From assembly GCA_937902865.1 (NCBI GenBank), contig CALFNJ010000427.1, positions 1 to 10,760 on the forward strand: a DNA stretch of 10,760 bases. Direction: 5' to 3'. Numbering within the stretch: the first letter of the stretch is position 1; each line of letters begins with the position of its first letter. This document shows positions 4,736-10,760 of the stretch, in pieces. Source of the stretch: an uncultured Opitutaceae bacterium (GTDB lineage Bacteria > Verrucomicrobiota > Verrucomicrobiia > Opitutales > Opitutaceae). The notes below the pieces were generated by a model, which saw only the letters and a program-made list of their open reading frames with translations, was not told the DNA's origin and searched no databases. Made by a program: the position numbers and the translations under genes.

Positions 4736-7700
4736 TCAGGACCGTTTGCTCCAGCGGCGGTCCTGCTTCAGCTCGAGGTGCTTGGTCTGGAGCTGGACGC
4801 CGGCGACGGCCGGGTGGGAGCGGAGCTGCTGGAAGATCGGCGCGCTGAGGCGCCAGGAAAGGGCGGAGCTCGCCTCGGCGATCGGGGCGATGCGGTTGTC
4901 GAACAGGAAGGCGAATTCGACCTTGGTGTCGCCGCTCTGCTTGTTGAGCGTCTCGCGCAGCAGGCGCAGGAAGGCGGGCAGCTCGCGATGCGCCGGATGC
5001 AGCAGCCAGGTCACCTTGCGCACGAGGCTGCTGACCTGCGCGTCGAGGTGGTAGCACTCCTTCACGTTGATCCGCGCGCCGTCGTTGCCGACGATGATGT
5101 TGCCCTGCACGAGCACGAGGGCGTTTTCCGTCAGCACGGTGCCGTAGGCCGCGTAGGCGTCGGCGAACATGTTGAGCGGCGTGGAGGCATTCTTCGTCGC
5201 GAGCGTGAAGGCGGCCCAGGGGCGGTTGTCCTTCTTCGAGAGTTTTTTCGCGATGTTGGAAGCGATGCCGCAGAGGCGGAACTCGGTTCGGTCGCCCTGC
5301 AGGAGCAGCTCGCTCACGGGCATGGTGTCGATCGCTTCCGAAAGCCCGGCGTAGGTATTCATCGGATGGCCGGACACGTAGAAGCCGAGCAATTCCTTCT
5401 CGTACTGGAGGCGCTCGGCGGCGGGGAACTCGCCCACGGCGTCGAGCGGCGCGCCGGCCGCCGGGCCGCCGCCGGTGCGCCGCGCGGGCTTCGGCGCCTC
5501 CTCGGCGAGCGCGTCGAGGAAGCTGTGCTGGCCGGCGGCCTTGTCGCGCGCGGTCGAGGCGACGGCGGATAGCGCGGCGTCGATGCCGTCGAAAATTTTC
5601 TTCCGGGCTTCGCCGCTGAACTCGAAGGCACCGGTCTTGGCGAGATGCTCCAGCACGCGCTTGTTGATCGCGCGGGCGTCGACCCGCGAAGCGAAATCGT
5701 CGAAGCCCGCGTAGGGGCCATTCTTCTCGCGCTCCTCGATGATCTTCTTCGCGGCGAGCTCGCCGACGCCCTTGATGCCGGCGAGGCCGAAACGGATCTT
5801 GTCGCCGACGGGGGTGAACATCTCGCGCGATTCGTTCACGTCGGGCCCGAGGACGGTGAGGCCCATCGCCTCGCACTCGGCGACGAAGTGGGAGACCTTT
5901 TCCGAGTTGCCGAGCTCCGAGCTGAGCATGGCCGCCATGAACTGCACCGGGTAGTTCGCCTTCAGGAATCCGGTCTGGTAGCTGAGGATGGCGTAGGCGG
6001 CGGAGTGGGATTTGTTGAAGCCGTAGCCCGCGAACTTGTTGAGGATGTCGAAGATCGAACTCGCGGTCTTCTCCTCGATGCCGTTCACGCGCTTGGCACC
6101 TTCGATGAACTTCACGCTCTGCGCGGCCATCGCCTCCGGGTCCTTTTTGCCCATCGCGCGCCGGAGCATGTCGGCGCCGCCGAGGGTATAGCCTGCGATG
6201 ATCTTCGCGGCTTCCATAACTTGTTCCTGATAGACCATCACGCCGTAGGTCTCGCGGCAGACGTCCTCGAGCAGCTTGTGCGGGAACTTGACCGTGCTCG
6301 GATCTTTCTTGCCGCGCACGTAGTCCGGAATCCAGTCCATCGGACCCGGTCGGTAGAGCGCGATCAGCGCGACGATCTCGTCGATCGAGGAAAGGCCGAT
6401 CTGGCGGCAGAGGTTCTGCATGCCGCCGGATTCCAGCTGGAACACGCCGGTGGTGCGGCCGGAGTTGAGGAGGGCGAAGGTCTTGGCGTCGTCGAGCGCG
6501 ATGGTCTCGATGTCGAACTTCGGATCGGCGGTGCGGCGGACGTTGTCGACGGCGTCGGCGATGACGGTGAGCGTCTTCAGGCCGAGGAAGTCCATCTTGA
6601 GCAGGCCGAGCTTCTCGACCGACTTCATGTCGTACTGCACGGTCACATCGCCTTCCTGCTCGGTGAGCGGGACGAATTCCTCGAGCGGCTTGTCCGTAAT
6701 GATGATGCCGGCGGCGTGCTTGCCGGTGTTGCGCACCATGCCCTCGAGCACGAGCGCCTGATCGTAGATCTTTTTGGCGACCGGATTCTTTGTCACCTCA
6801 TCGCGGAGCTCGGCGGATTTCTCGCGGGCCGACTCGAGCGTGATATTGAGCTCGTCGGGAATCATCTTCGCGAGACGGTCGGCGTCCGCGTAGGGCAGGT
6901 TGTGGACGCGCGAAATATCGCGAACCACCATCTTGGCGCCGAGCGTGCCGTAGGTGATGATGTTGGCGACGCGGTCGTTGCCGTATTTCTGGCGCACGTA
7001 GTCGATCACCTCGCCGCGGCGGCGCATGCAGAAATCGATATCGAAGTCGGGCGGCGAGATACGCTCGGGATTGAGGAAGCGCTCGAAGAGCAGCTTGAAG
7101 CGGAGAGGATCGAGGTTGGTGATGCCGAGCAGATACGCGACGAGGCAGCCGGCGCCGGAGCCGCGGCCCGGGCCGACGGGAATGTTCTGGCGCTTGGCCC
7201 AGTCGATGAAGTCCCAGACGACGAGGAAGTAGTCGATGAACCCGGTGCGGCTGATGATGCCGAGCTCGAAGTCGATCCGGTCGACCAGCACCTGCTCGCG
7301 GGAAGGTTCGGCGCCGGGCGCGGCCGGGCCATTCTTTTTCGCCGCGTGATAGTCAATCCCGTAGCGCGACTGGAGGCCCTTGGCGCACAGATCTAACAGG
7401 TAACCGGCACGATCGGTCTTTACCTCCGGCGGCAGCGGATATTTCGGATAACGCTCGCTGCCCTTGGGGAAAGGAATGGTGAGCTCGCACATTTCGGCAA
7501 CGAGCTGCGTGTTGAGAACCGACTCCGGCACCTCGGCGAAGAGTTTCGCCATCTCGTCGCGGGACTTGAGGTAAAACTGCGTCCCGTCGAAGCGCATGCG
7601 CTTCTCGTCGTCGATTTTCGCGCCGGTCTGGATGCAGAGCATCGCGTCGTGCGGCCCGGAGTCCTGCGCGCGGACGTAGTGAACGTCATTCGTGCAGATG

Positions 7701-8320
7701 ACCTTGAGATTGAACTCCTCCGCAAGCTTGAGGAGACCGGGGATGATCTTCCGCTGCTCGGCGATGCCGTGGTCCTGGATCTCCACGAAGTAATTCTCGC
7801 GTCCGAAAATCTCGACGAAGCGGCCGCAGGCCTTCCGCGCCTCTTCATAGCGGTCGTAGAGCAGGTGCTGCGGGACGAGCGAGGCGAGGCAGCCGGTGAA
7901 CCCGATCAAGCCCTCGGCGTGTTGGGCGAGCGTGTCGACGTCGGTGCGCGGCTTGTAATAGAAACCCTTGAGATGTGCATCCGAGACCAGCTTGAGCAGG
8001 TTCTGGTAGCCGGTGAGGTTCTTCGCGAGCAGGCCGAGATGGAAGATGGTCTTTCCCTCGTCGGACCGGCCGTTCTTCTCGAGCCGGGAGGTCTCGACCA
8101 GGTAGAGCTCGCAGCCGACGAGCGGCTTGATGCCCTTCGCCTTGGCGGTGTTGTAGAACTCGATCGCGCCGTAGAGATTGCCGTGGTCGGTGAGGGCGAG
8201 GGCGCCCATCCCGAGCTCGACCGCGCGGTCCATCAGCCGGTCGATCCGGCAGCAGCCGTCGAGCAGGCTGTAGTCCGAGTGGACATGCAGATGGACGAAA
8301 TTTTTGTCGACGGCCGGCAC
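4736..8320 (-). CDS. dnaE: DNA polymerase III subunit alpha
   Basis: The replicative polymerase subunit, which extends DNA within the Pol III holoenzyme on the sliding clamp. The 1194-residue length is close to E. coli DnaE (1160). The N-terminal PHP domain begins FVHLHVHSDYSLLDG (8-22) and has LTDHGNLYG (43-51). The palm includes PGRGSGAG (384-391), PDFDIDF (424-430) with catalytic Asp427 and Asp429 by homology, and KMDFLGLKT (575-583) with Asp577. GYGFNKSHSAAYA (765-777) belongs to the fingers. A helix-hairpin-helix segment (FGLAGIKGVGELAAKKI, 844-860) and a QHSFL motif (930-934), a good clamp-binding candidate, follow. An Ala/Pro/Gly-rich linker (about 938-962) leads to an OB-fold region (about 1012-1085). 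No polymerase-type exonuclease insertion is seen, so this is DnaE rather than PolC. The start is GTG (8318-8320), three codons after an in-frame TAA, with no clear Shine-Dalgarno. Confidence 0.97.
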   Translation of the reverse strand: MPAVDKNFVHLHVHSDYSLLDGCCRIDRLMDRAVELGMGALALTDHGNLYGAIEFYNTAKAKGIKPLVGCELYLVETSRLEKNGRSDEGKTIFHLGLLAKNLTGYQNLLKLVSDAHLKGFYYKPRTDVDTLAQHAEGLIGFTGCLASLVPQHLLYDRYEEARKACGRFVEIFGRENYFVEIQDHGIAEQRKIIPGLLKLAEEFNLKVICTNDVHYVRAQDSGPHDAMLCIQTGAKIDDEKRMRFDGTQFYLKSRDEMAKLFAEVPESVLNTQLVAEMCELTIPFPKGSERYPKYPLPPEVKTDRAGYLLDLCAKGLQSRYGIDYHAAKKNGPAAPGAEPSREQVLVDRIDFELGIISRTGFIDYFLVVWDFIDWAKRQNIPVGPGRGSGAGCLVAYLLGITNLDPLRFKLLFERFLNPERISPPDFDIDFCMRRRGEVIDYVRQKYGNDRVANIITYGTLGAKMVVRDISRVHNLPYADADRLAKMIPDELNITLESAREKSAELRDEVTKNPVAKKIYDQALVLEGMVRNTGKHAAGIIITDKPLEEFVPLTEQEGDVTVQYDMKSVEKLGLLKMDFLGLKTLTVIADAVDNVRRTADPKFDIETIALDDAKTFALLNSGRTTGVFQLESGGMQNLCRQIGLSSIDEIVALIALYRPGPMDWIPDYVRGKKDPSTVKFPHKLLEDVCRETYGVMVYQEQVMEAAKIIAGYTLGGADMLRRAMGKKDPEAMAAQSVKFIEGAKRVNGIEEKTASSIFDILNKFAGYGFNKSHSAAYAILSYQTGFLKANYPVQFMAAMLSSELGNSEKVSHFVAECEAMGLTVLGPDVNESREMFTPVGDKIRFGLAGIKGVGELAAKKIIEEREKNGPYAGFDDFASRVDARAINKRVLEHLAKTGAFEFSGEARKKIFDGIDAALSAVASTARDKAAGQHSFLDALAEEAPKPARRTGGGPAAGAPLDAVGEFPAAERLQYEKELLGFYVSGHPMNTYAGLSEAIDTMPVSELLLQGDRTEFRLCGIASNIAKKLSKKDNRPWAAFTLATKNASTPLNMFADAYAAYGTVLTENALVLVQGNIIVGNDGARINVKECYHLDAQVSSLVRKVTWLLHPAHRELPAFLRLLRETLNKQSGDTKVEFAFLFDNRIAPIAEASSALSWRLSAPIFQQLRSHPAVAGVQLQTKHLELKQDRRWSKRS

Positions 8321-8398
8321 CGCGGCTTAAGCAAAAGCAGCGCGCGGCACGTGCAAGGCGGAAACCGAATTTTTGTGCAGCAGAGGCGAGATTCCGAA

Positions 8399-8429
8399 GG
8401 TGGAACGCGTTGTCCCTAACGCGTTGAAC
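8399..8429. repeat. AACGCGTT-type palindromic repeat upstream of dnaE
   Basis: GGTGGAACGCGTT is followed by GTCCCT and AACGCGTTGAAC. The two AACGCGTT octamers (8404-8411 and 8418-8425) are each self-complementary and can pair with one another. The sequence closely matches the arm pair at 4337-4429 and lies about 80 bp upstream of the dnaE start, between dnaE and the lipoprotein gene. The rest of the 165-bp gap (8321-8485) shows no convincing promoter or terminator. Confidence 0.75.
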
Positions 8430-8485
8430 GCTCGGTCCGAGACATGAACATCGCCGTAGCGAGCACCCTCGTCCGAGCGATCGTT

Positions 8486-9172
8486 TTACTTCCTTGGCTC
8501 TACCATGGGGTGGGAAGGTGCCTCCTTGCCCCTGCTCCTGCCATCACGCGAATAAAATGCCTCCAGTTGTACGATGCGTCCTCCGGAGCGGGAGCGAAGC
8601 GTAAGATGCATTGGCTCGGGAAGCGATTTAATCAAATGGAGGGCTTGGTCGATGGAGAGATCAGCCAAGTCTTTCCCTTCGATCGCCACGATCTGGTAGT
8701 CATTGTAGCCGGCTTCGATCCAAATCGAGACTGAGGGAAAGCGAGTCGTCGGGCGCTGGATCCAGAGGGTGTCGGGTTTAACGCCTCCTCCCATCGCGAC
8801 ATAGTACTGATAGCCGACCAACTTCGATTCATTGACCTGGACCGTCTCCATTGCCGCCGCGGCCACCTGCTCATCTTCAGATTTTGTCTGGCCGGGCAGG
8901 GTGGGTGCCGGGCGAGCGACGGAAGGCAGGGAGACCGAAGGAATCGAAAGCGGCTTCGAGACGGGGGCCGATGGAGCCTGCAAGAGGGTTGGCGCCGAGG
9001 TGGGTGATTCCTTGAGGGCCGGGCTGGCACAGGCGGTGAGGATCAGACTCAGGCCGGCGGTCGGAAGCCACCGGCGAAGGCAGGCCAAAGGCGTCGCGAA
9101 ATTCAGCGTGCGCTGGCGGTTCTTTCGGGGAACGAACTCCAAGGGAGCGTGACGCATGGGTGGAGGAACCAT
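8486..9172 (-). CDS. Predicted lipoprotein with a possible PDZ-like C-terminus
   Basis: A 228-residue protein I do not recognise. A basic N-terminal part (KNRQR, RR) precedes a short hydrophobic stretch ending LSLILTAC. LTAC at 45-48 is a good lipobox, so export and lipidation at Cys48 are predicted. A Pro/Ser-rich linker (about 50-96) suggests a tether to the envelope. The C-terminal region (about 115-208) contains VKPDTLWIQRP and YQIVAIEGKDLADLSIDQAL, then LTLRSRSGGRIVQLEAFY. The 'I-x-I-x-G-x-D-L...A...L...L-R' pattern resembles the second half of a PDZ domain, but I rate this only suggestive. The start is uncertain: ATG at 9170-9172 or 9155-9157, neither with a Shine-Dalgarno. The second gives a signal sequence of more usual length. 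It is divergent from rpsU and codirectional with dnaE, 165 bp upstream of it. Confidence 0.7.
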   Translation of the reverse strand: MVPPPMRHAPLEFVPRKNRQRTLNFATPLACLRRWLPTAGLSLILTACASPALKESPTSAPTLLQAPSAPVSKPLSIPSVSLPSVARPAPTLPGQTKSEDEQVAAAAMETVQVNESKLVGYQYYVAMGGGVKPDTLWIQRPTTRFPSVSIWIEAGYNDYQIVAIEGKDLADLSIDQALHLIKSLPEPMHLTLRSRSGGRIVQLEAFYSRDGRSRGKEAPSHPMVEPRK

Positions 9173-9278
9173 CCGGGGATATTGGCGAACCCGTTGTGAG
9201 AGCGCTGTTTTCGCGGACGTGTTCCCTCGTGAAAAAAGGCCATTGACGCCACTCGCACCGGCTGGCTCATTAACCGGC

Positions 9279-9313
9279 TTTTCCTTTCATCACCCGTCCG
9301 CTGTTTCTGTCCC
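9279..9313 (+). promoter_or_regulatory. Pyrimidine-rich, Shine-Dalgarno-less leader of rpsU
   Basis: Of the 35 bases before the rpsU ATG, 29 are C or T, and no GGAG-like element is present. Such leaders are compatible with initiation helped by ribosomal protein S1; that is inference. Confidence 0.4.
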
Positions 9314-9511
9314 ATGTCCATCGAAATCAAGATCCGTAAGAACGAGCCGATCGACCGTGCGCTGCGCCGCATGAAGAAGAAGCTCGACCGTGAGAACATC
9401 ATCAAGGGCACCCGCGCCAAGCGCTACTACGAGAAGCCCTGCGAGAAGCGCCGCCGCAAGGAGAAGGTCCAGGCCTTCACCCAGATGCTGCGCCGCCGCT
9501 ACGCGGAATAA
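9314..9511 (+). CDS. rpsU: 30S ribosomal protein bS21
   Basis: A 65-residue, strongly basic protein with the full bS21 signature: MSIEIKIRKNEPIDRALRRM at the start, KKKLDRENI, KRYYEKP (about 37-43) and an RRRKEKVQAF tail ending MLRRRYAE. Length matches the family (about 58-71 residues). bS21 sits on the platform of the small ribosomal subunit near the 3' end of 16S rRNA and the anti-Shine-Dalgarno, and affects initiation. The ATG start is unambiguous from alignment with the family, although no Shine-Dalgarno precedes it. The gene stands alone, diverging from the lipoprotein gene, and is closed by a strong terminator at 9562-9589. It does not have the rpsU-dnaG-rpoD arrangement found in enterobacteria. 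Confidence 0.97.
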   Translation: MSIEIKIRKNEPIDRALRRMKKKLDRENIIKGTRAKRYYEKPCEKRRRKEKVQAFTQMLRRRYAE

Positions 9512-9561
9512 GTCTGTTCGCCCGCGTTTCACGCCGTTTTTAACGGCCGCCTCATTTTTCC

Positions 9562-9589
9562 AACCGCGCCTTCACCGGCGCGGTTTTTT
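9562..9589 (+). terminator. Rho-independent terminator after rpsU
   Basis: AACCGCGCC (9562-9570) and GGCGCGGTT (9577-9585) form a perfect nine-pair stem with loop TTCACC, ending in six T residues (9584-9589). A smaller hairpin, GCCGTT-TTT-AACGGC (9533-9547), lies between it and the rpsU stop and is followed by a short T-run, so termination may occur in two steps. There is no T-run on the minus strand, so it acts in one direction. Confidence 0.92.
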
Positions 9590-9637
9590 CGTGCAACCGG
9601 ACAGCGGTTTGCGTGTTAATCACCTTTCTTCCCCATT

Positions 9638-10576
9638 TTGAAACCGACCCTGAGCCTCTCGACCAGCTGGTGTTCCCACCGGCATACGGACGGCCATGCG
9701 ATGCTCCGGGAGATGGCGTCGCTGGGATTCGATCACGCCGAACTGAGCCACGGAATCCGGATCACCCTGGTGCCCGGCATCCTGAAGGCGGTGGAGGAGG
9801 GCGTGATCAAGATCGGGTCCACGCATAATTTCTGCCCGCTGCCGACCGGCGTGCTCCACGCTGCCCCGAATCTTTTCGAGCCGTCTGCCCTCGATTCCCG
9901 CGAGCACGACCAGTGGCTGCGGCACACCAAGCGCTCGATCGACTTCGCGGCGCAGGTGAAGGCGCGCGTGCTGGTCTGCCATTTGGGCAGCGTCCGCTTC
10001 TTCTGGTTCAATCCCGCGGACGCCCTGGAGAAATACGCCGACCGGCATCCCGGCATCGATCTGCCGGCGGACAAGGGCTACCAGGCGCTGCTGACGAAAT
10101 CCCTCGCGCGCATGCGCAAGCGGATGCCTCCGTTTTGGGAGCAGGTGAAGAAGAGCATCAGCGAGGTGCTGGAATATGCGACGCAGAAGCAGGTGAAGCT
10201 GGGCTTCGAGAACCGTGAGAAGTTCGAGGAGCTGCCGCTGGATGACGACTACGAGGCTTTCATCGCCGCGCTGCCGCCCGGCGCCTCCGCCGGTTACTGG
10301 CACGATACCGGCCATGCCGATATCAAGGAAGACATGGGTCTGCTCGAGCACCGCCGCCATCTGGAGCGCATGGCGCCGCGAACGATCGGTTTTCACCTGC
10401 ACGACGTGAGCAAGGAAGGGAAGGACCATCAGCCCATCGGCTCAGGTCAGATCGATTTCGAGATGGTCAGCCAATTCTGGCGCCCTGAGCACCTGCTCAC
10501 GATCGAGCTGAGCCCGCGCGTGGAACTGGAAGGCGTGAAAGCCTCCCGACGGCGCGTGCTGGAGCTGCTGGGTTGA
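9638..10576 (+). CDS. Sugar phosphate isomerase/epimerase-like TIM-barrel protein
   Basis: A 312-residue protein of the xylose isomerase-like TIM-barrel (AP endonuclease family 2) superfamily, probably a cytoplasmic metal-dependent isomerase or epimerase with unknown substrate. Candidate metal ligands sit at strand ends in the usual order: Glu191 (LGFENRE), Asp223/His226 (YWHDTGHADI), His253 or His255 (GFHLHDV) and Glu290 (TIELSPR). Other barrel strands are FDHAELSHG (31-39), STHNFCPLP (61-69) and VLVCHLGSVRFFWF (111-124). PIGSGQIDFEMV (267-277) is the common G-x-G-x-x-D/N-F segment before the last strands. The start is TTG at 9638-9640. An in-frame TAA at 9617-9619 excludes a longer start other than ATT, and the first ATG (residue 22) would delete barrel strand 1. 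The leader is pyrimidine-rich with no Shine-Dalgarno. The terminator after rpsU makes it a separate transcription unit. Confidence 0.88.
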   Translation: MKPTLSLSTSWCSHRHTDGHAMLREMASLGFDHAELSHGIRITLVPGILKAVEEGVIKIGSTHNFCPLPTGVLHAAPNLFEPSALDSREHDQWLRHTKRSIDFAAQVKARVLVCHLGSVRFFWFNPADALEKYADRHPGIDLPADKGYQALLTKSLARMRKRMPPFWEQVKKSISEVLEYATQKQVKLGFENREKFEELPLDDDYEAFIAALPPGASAGYWHDTGHADIKEDMGLLEHRRHLERMAPRTIGFHLHDVSKEGKDHQPIGSGQIDFEMVSQFWRPEHLLTIELSPRVELEGVKASRRRVLELLG

Positions 10577-10590
10577 GGAAGAAAGTCTGA

Positions 10591-10620
10591 AGGTAGGGCT
10601 GGGCGGCCCGCCCGGCCGGG
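10591..10620. repeat. GC-rich palindromic module downstream of the isomerase gene
   Basis: GGTAGGG is followed by GGGCGG-C-CCGCCC (10601-10613) and the perfect palindrome CCCGGCCGGG (10611-10620). The first part (10592-10609) recurs in the same orientation at 10743-10760 with 15 of 18 matches, on the other side of repeat D, and resembles the left arm at 4590. Confidence 0.55.
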
Positions 10621-10626
10621 TTTGGG

Positions 10627-10741
10627 TCGATCCTTGGCATTTCACCACAGAGGCACGGAGACACCGAGCCGGACCTCTGATGAATCGGATTTGGGATTTC
10701 TCCGCGTCTCCGTGCCTCTGTGGTGAAATGCCGAGGATCGA
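10627..10741. repeat. Repeat D: ACAGAGGCACGGAG-type inverted repeat
   Basis: The arms at 10636-10662 (starting GGCATTTCACCACAGAGG) and 10706-10732 (ending GGTGAAATGCC) are perfectly complementary over 27 bp. Outside one T/G position, TCGATCC and GGATCGA (ending 10741) extend the symmetry to 10627-10741. Inside, CACCGAG and CTCCGCG continue it imperfectly. The central part differs from repeats A-C, so only the outer arm is conserved across the family. Confidence 0.88.
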
Positions 10742-10760
10742 GGGTAGGGACGCGCGGCCC

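Noticed and set aside
4623..5876. A 417-codon minus-strand frame overlapping the dnaE 3' half
   Set aside because: It is an Arg-rich out-of-frame reading of the same strand as dnaE. High GC explains the absence of stops.
5645..7396. A 583-codon plus-strand open frame opposite dnaE
   Set aside because: It is exactly antisense to the conserved palm and PHP domains of DnaE. Its Val/Asp/Glu/Arg-rich composition is typical of the reverse complement of GC-rich coding DNA, and no domain is recognisable.
9243..9273. TTGACG followed by CATTAA as a promoter for rpsU
   Set aside because: The spacing (19 bases) and the -10 match are poor. I could not support it over chance from sequence alone.
1227..10741. 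CRISPR array
   Set aside because: The repeats are inverted, far apart and intergenic. There is no regular repeat-spacer pattern and no cas gene.

Overview
The window looks like chromosomal DNA from a GC-rich member of the Verrucomicrobiota, most likely near Opitutaceae. This is an inference from four things: the recurring C-terminal surface-protein module at the left edge, the DnaE and bS21 sequences, the sugar-phosphate-isomerase-like neighbour, and short palindromic repeats in almost every intergenic gap. No rRNA, tRNA, CRISPR array, transposase or integrase is visible.

Layout. 1-414 (+) is the 3' end of a probable secreted or surface protein. It converges with, and overlaps by 29 bp, a class I SAM-dependent methyltransferase (386-1219, -). 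Upstream on the same strand is an RsmB/NOP2/Sun-family RNA m5C methyltransferase (1385-2479, -). Repeat A separates these two genes, and the related, complete repeat B lies upstream of the second. A cytoplasmic ankyrin-repeat protein follows (2885-4351, +). The convergent gap of about 380 bp between it and dnaE holds four different palindromic elements. dnaE, the replicative DNA polymerase III alpha subunit, occupies 4736-8320 (-). A small predicted lipoprotein with a possible PDZ-like C-terminus (8486-9172, -) diverges from rpsU, ribosomal protein bS21 (9314-9511, +). rpsU ends at a clear rho-independent terminator. A TIM-barrel sugar phosphate isomerase/epimerase-like protein (9638-10576, +) is followed by repeat D at the right edge.

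The genes are a mix of housekeeping functions (replication, rRNA modification, small ribosomal subunit) and lineage-specific proteins (surface protein, ankyrin, lipoprotein). They do not form one pathway or an obvious new defence or biosynthetic system. Only the ankyrin gene has a textbook Shine-Dalgarno site. rpsU and the isomerase-like gene have pyrimidine-rich leaders instead, and dnaE (GTG start) and the isomerase-like gene (TTG start) use non-ATG starts.

The most unusual content is non-coding: a composite family of intergenic inverted repeats. Most of its arms are built from one degenerate 8-9 bp unit, roughly CRCRGAGG. A second, AACGCGTT-based palindromic family includes a copy that supplies the last codons and stop codon of the ankyrin gene. 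A perfect 21-bp palindrome also lies inside the first methyltransferase gene.
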